In this document: one piece after another, positions 63,698 to 64,000 of the stretch
How positions within the stretch are numbered: the first letter of the stretch is position 1
How the letters are laid out: each line of letters begins with the position of its first letter
Notes under the pieces: generated by a model
Databases searched by the model: none
What the model was told of the DNA's origin: nothing
Seen by the model: only the letters and a program-made list of their open reading frames with translations
NCBI RefSeq assembly: GCF_015355755.1
Contig: NZ_JACVEE010000001.1
Span: 310,001 to 374,000, forward strand
DNA: 64,000 bases
Source of the DNA: Nocardia sp. XZ_19_385
GTDB lineage: Bacteria; Actinomycetota; Actinomycetes; Mycobacteriales; Mycobacteriaceae
Direction of reading: 5' to 3'
Program-made: the position numbers and the translations under genes

Positions 63698-64000
63698 GTG
63701 ACCTGGACCGTCGGCTTCGACCTCGATATGACCCTGATCAACTCCCAGCCCGGTGTGGCGAAGGCGCTCGACACCATCGCCACCGAGTTCGGGCTGCCAC
63801 TGCAGGGCGAGCAGATCGCCGCACGGCTCGGTCCCCCGCTACCCATGCTCCTGGCCGACGCGGGCGCACCCGAGGACCTCATCCCGGCCATGGTGGCGCG
63901 CTACCGCGAGCTCTACCCGACCGTCGTCCCCCTCGTTCCGGCGATGCCCGGTGCGGACGCCGCACTGGCCGCCGTCCGGGACCGCGGCGGCCGGGTCCTC
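63698..64000 (+). CDS. HAD family hydrolase, N-terminal part
   Basis: The gene starts at GTG 63698 and runs off the right edge after 101 codons. The HAD motif I reads VGFDLDMTLINSQPG (nucleophile and acid/base aspartates in DLDMT), followed by a cap region with LGPPLPMLLADAGAPEDL as in phosphoglycolate-phosphatase-like members. It is divergent from the metal-sensor operon, with 69 bases between, and no ribosome-binding site is seen, so a leaderless mRNA is plausible. Confidence 0.85.
   Translation, partial: MTWTVGFDLDMTLINSQPGVAKALDTIATEFGLPLQGEQIAARLGPPLPMLLADAGAPEDLIPAMVARYRELYPTVVPLVPAMPGADAALAAVRDRGGRVL

Overview
The window is high-GC actinobacterial DNA, most likely from a mycolic-acid-bearing genus such as Nocardia or Rhodococcus. 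This is inferred from an mce operon, an antigen-85-type esterase, several fatty-acid CoA enzymes and many GTG/TTG starts with short overlaps. No insertion sequence, integrase, CRISPR array or replication origin is visible.

Layout. 1-5774: the 3' part of an mce operon (end of an A-type gene, then B to F). 5767-8186: a membrane protein, a divergent TetR regulator and an Rpn-like nuclease. 8263-11317: a decayed tRNA copy, a ubiquitin-like lipoprotein, a GHL10-type glycoside hydrolase, a small ORF with a terminator, and seven tRNA genes (Ala, His, Tyr, Glu, Val, Lys, Lys). 11369-13395: tryptophan-to-kynurenine genes kynA and kynU. 13400-16929: a lipoprotein, a GT-C-like membrane protein and a class III nucleotide cyclase. 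16955-23362: a MarR/long-chain acyl-CoA ligase pair divergent from an operon of APH-like kinase, acyl-CoA dehydrogenase, enone-type reductase and TetR. 23620-30795: a DEAD-box helicase, a VanY-like peptidase with a membrane partner, a VanRS-like two-component system, a 3-hydroxyacyl-CoA dehydrogenase and a quinone-type reductase. 30847-36770: katG coupled to a TetR gene, a mycolyltransferase-like esterase, and a TetR gene divergent from an MpaB-type oxygenase.

36781-54427 is the most coherent accessory block. It holds a molybdenum hydroxylase of the xanthine dehydrogenase family (large subunit on the minus strand; FAD and 2Fe-2S subunits on the plus strand), its MocA and XdhC maturation proteins, two metal-dependent hydrolases, two NCS2 nucleobase permeases, a UbiX/UbiD pair, a COG0523 metallochaperone, LacI and GntR regulators, and an MFS transporter. 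Together they look like uptake, hydroxylation, deamination and decarboxylation of a carboxylated N-heteroaromatic compound; the substrate is not evident. A repeated ATTGCATGTAAT motif and a promoter overlapped by a related site suggest GntR control.

54482-64000: a siderophore-interacting reductase behind an iron-box-like site, a small membrane protein, a secreted protein with an aerolysin-like middle section, an amino acid permease, an NTF2-like protein, a PaaK-like ligase, a TAP-type lipoprotein hydrolase, a CmtR-like metal sensor with a cation diffusion facilitator, and the start of a HAD hydrolase.

The most striking single gene is the ubiquitin-like lipoprotein at 8413-8769. It matches eukaryotic ubiquitin through the I44 region and the segment after it, yet stops exactly before the LRGG tail. 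Functions are judged by reading motifs, without database searches.
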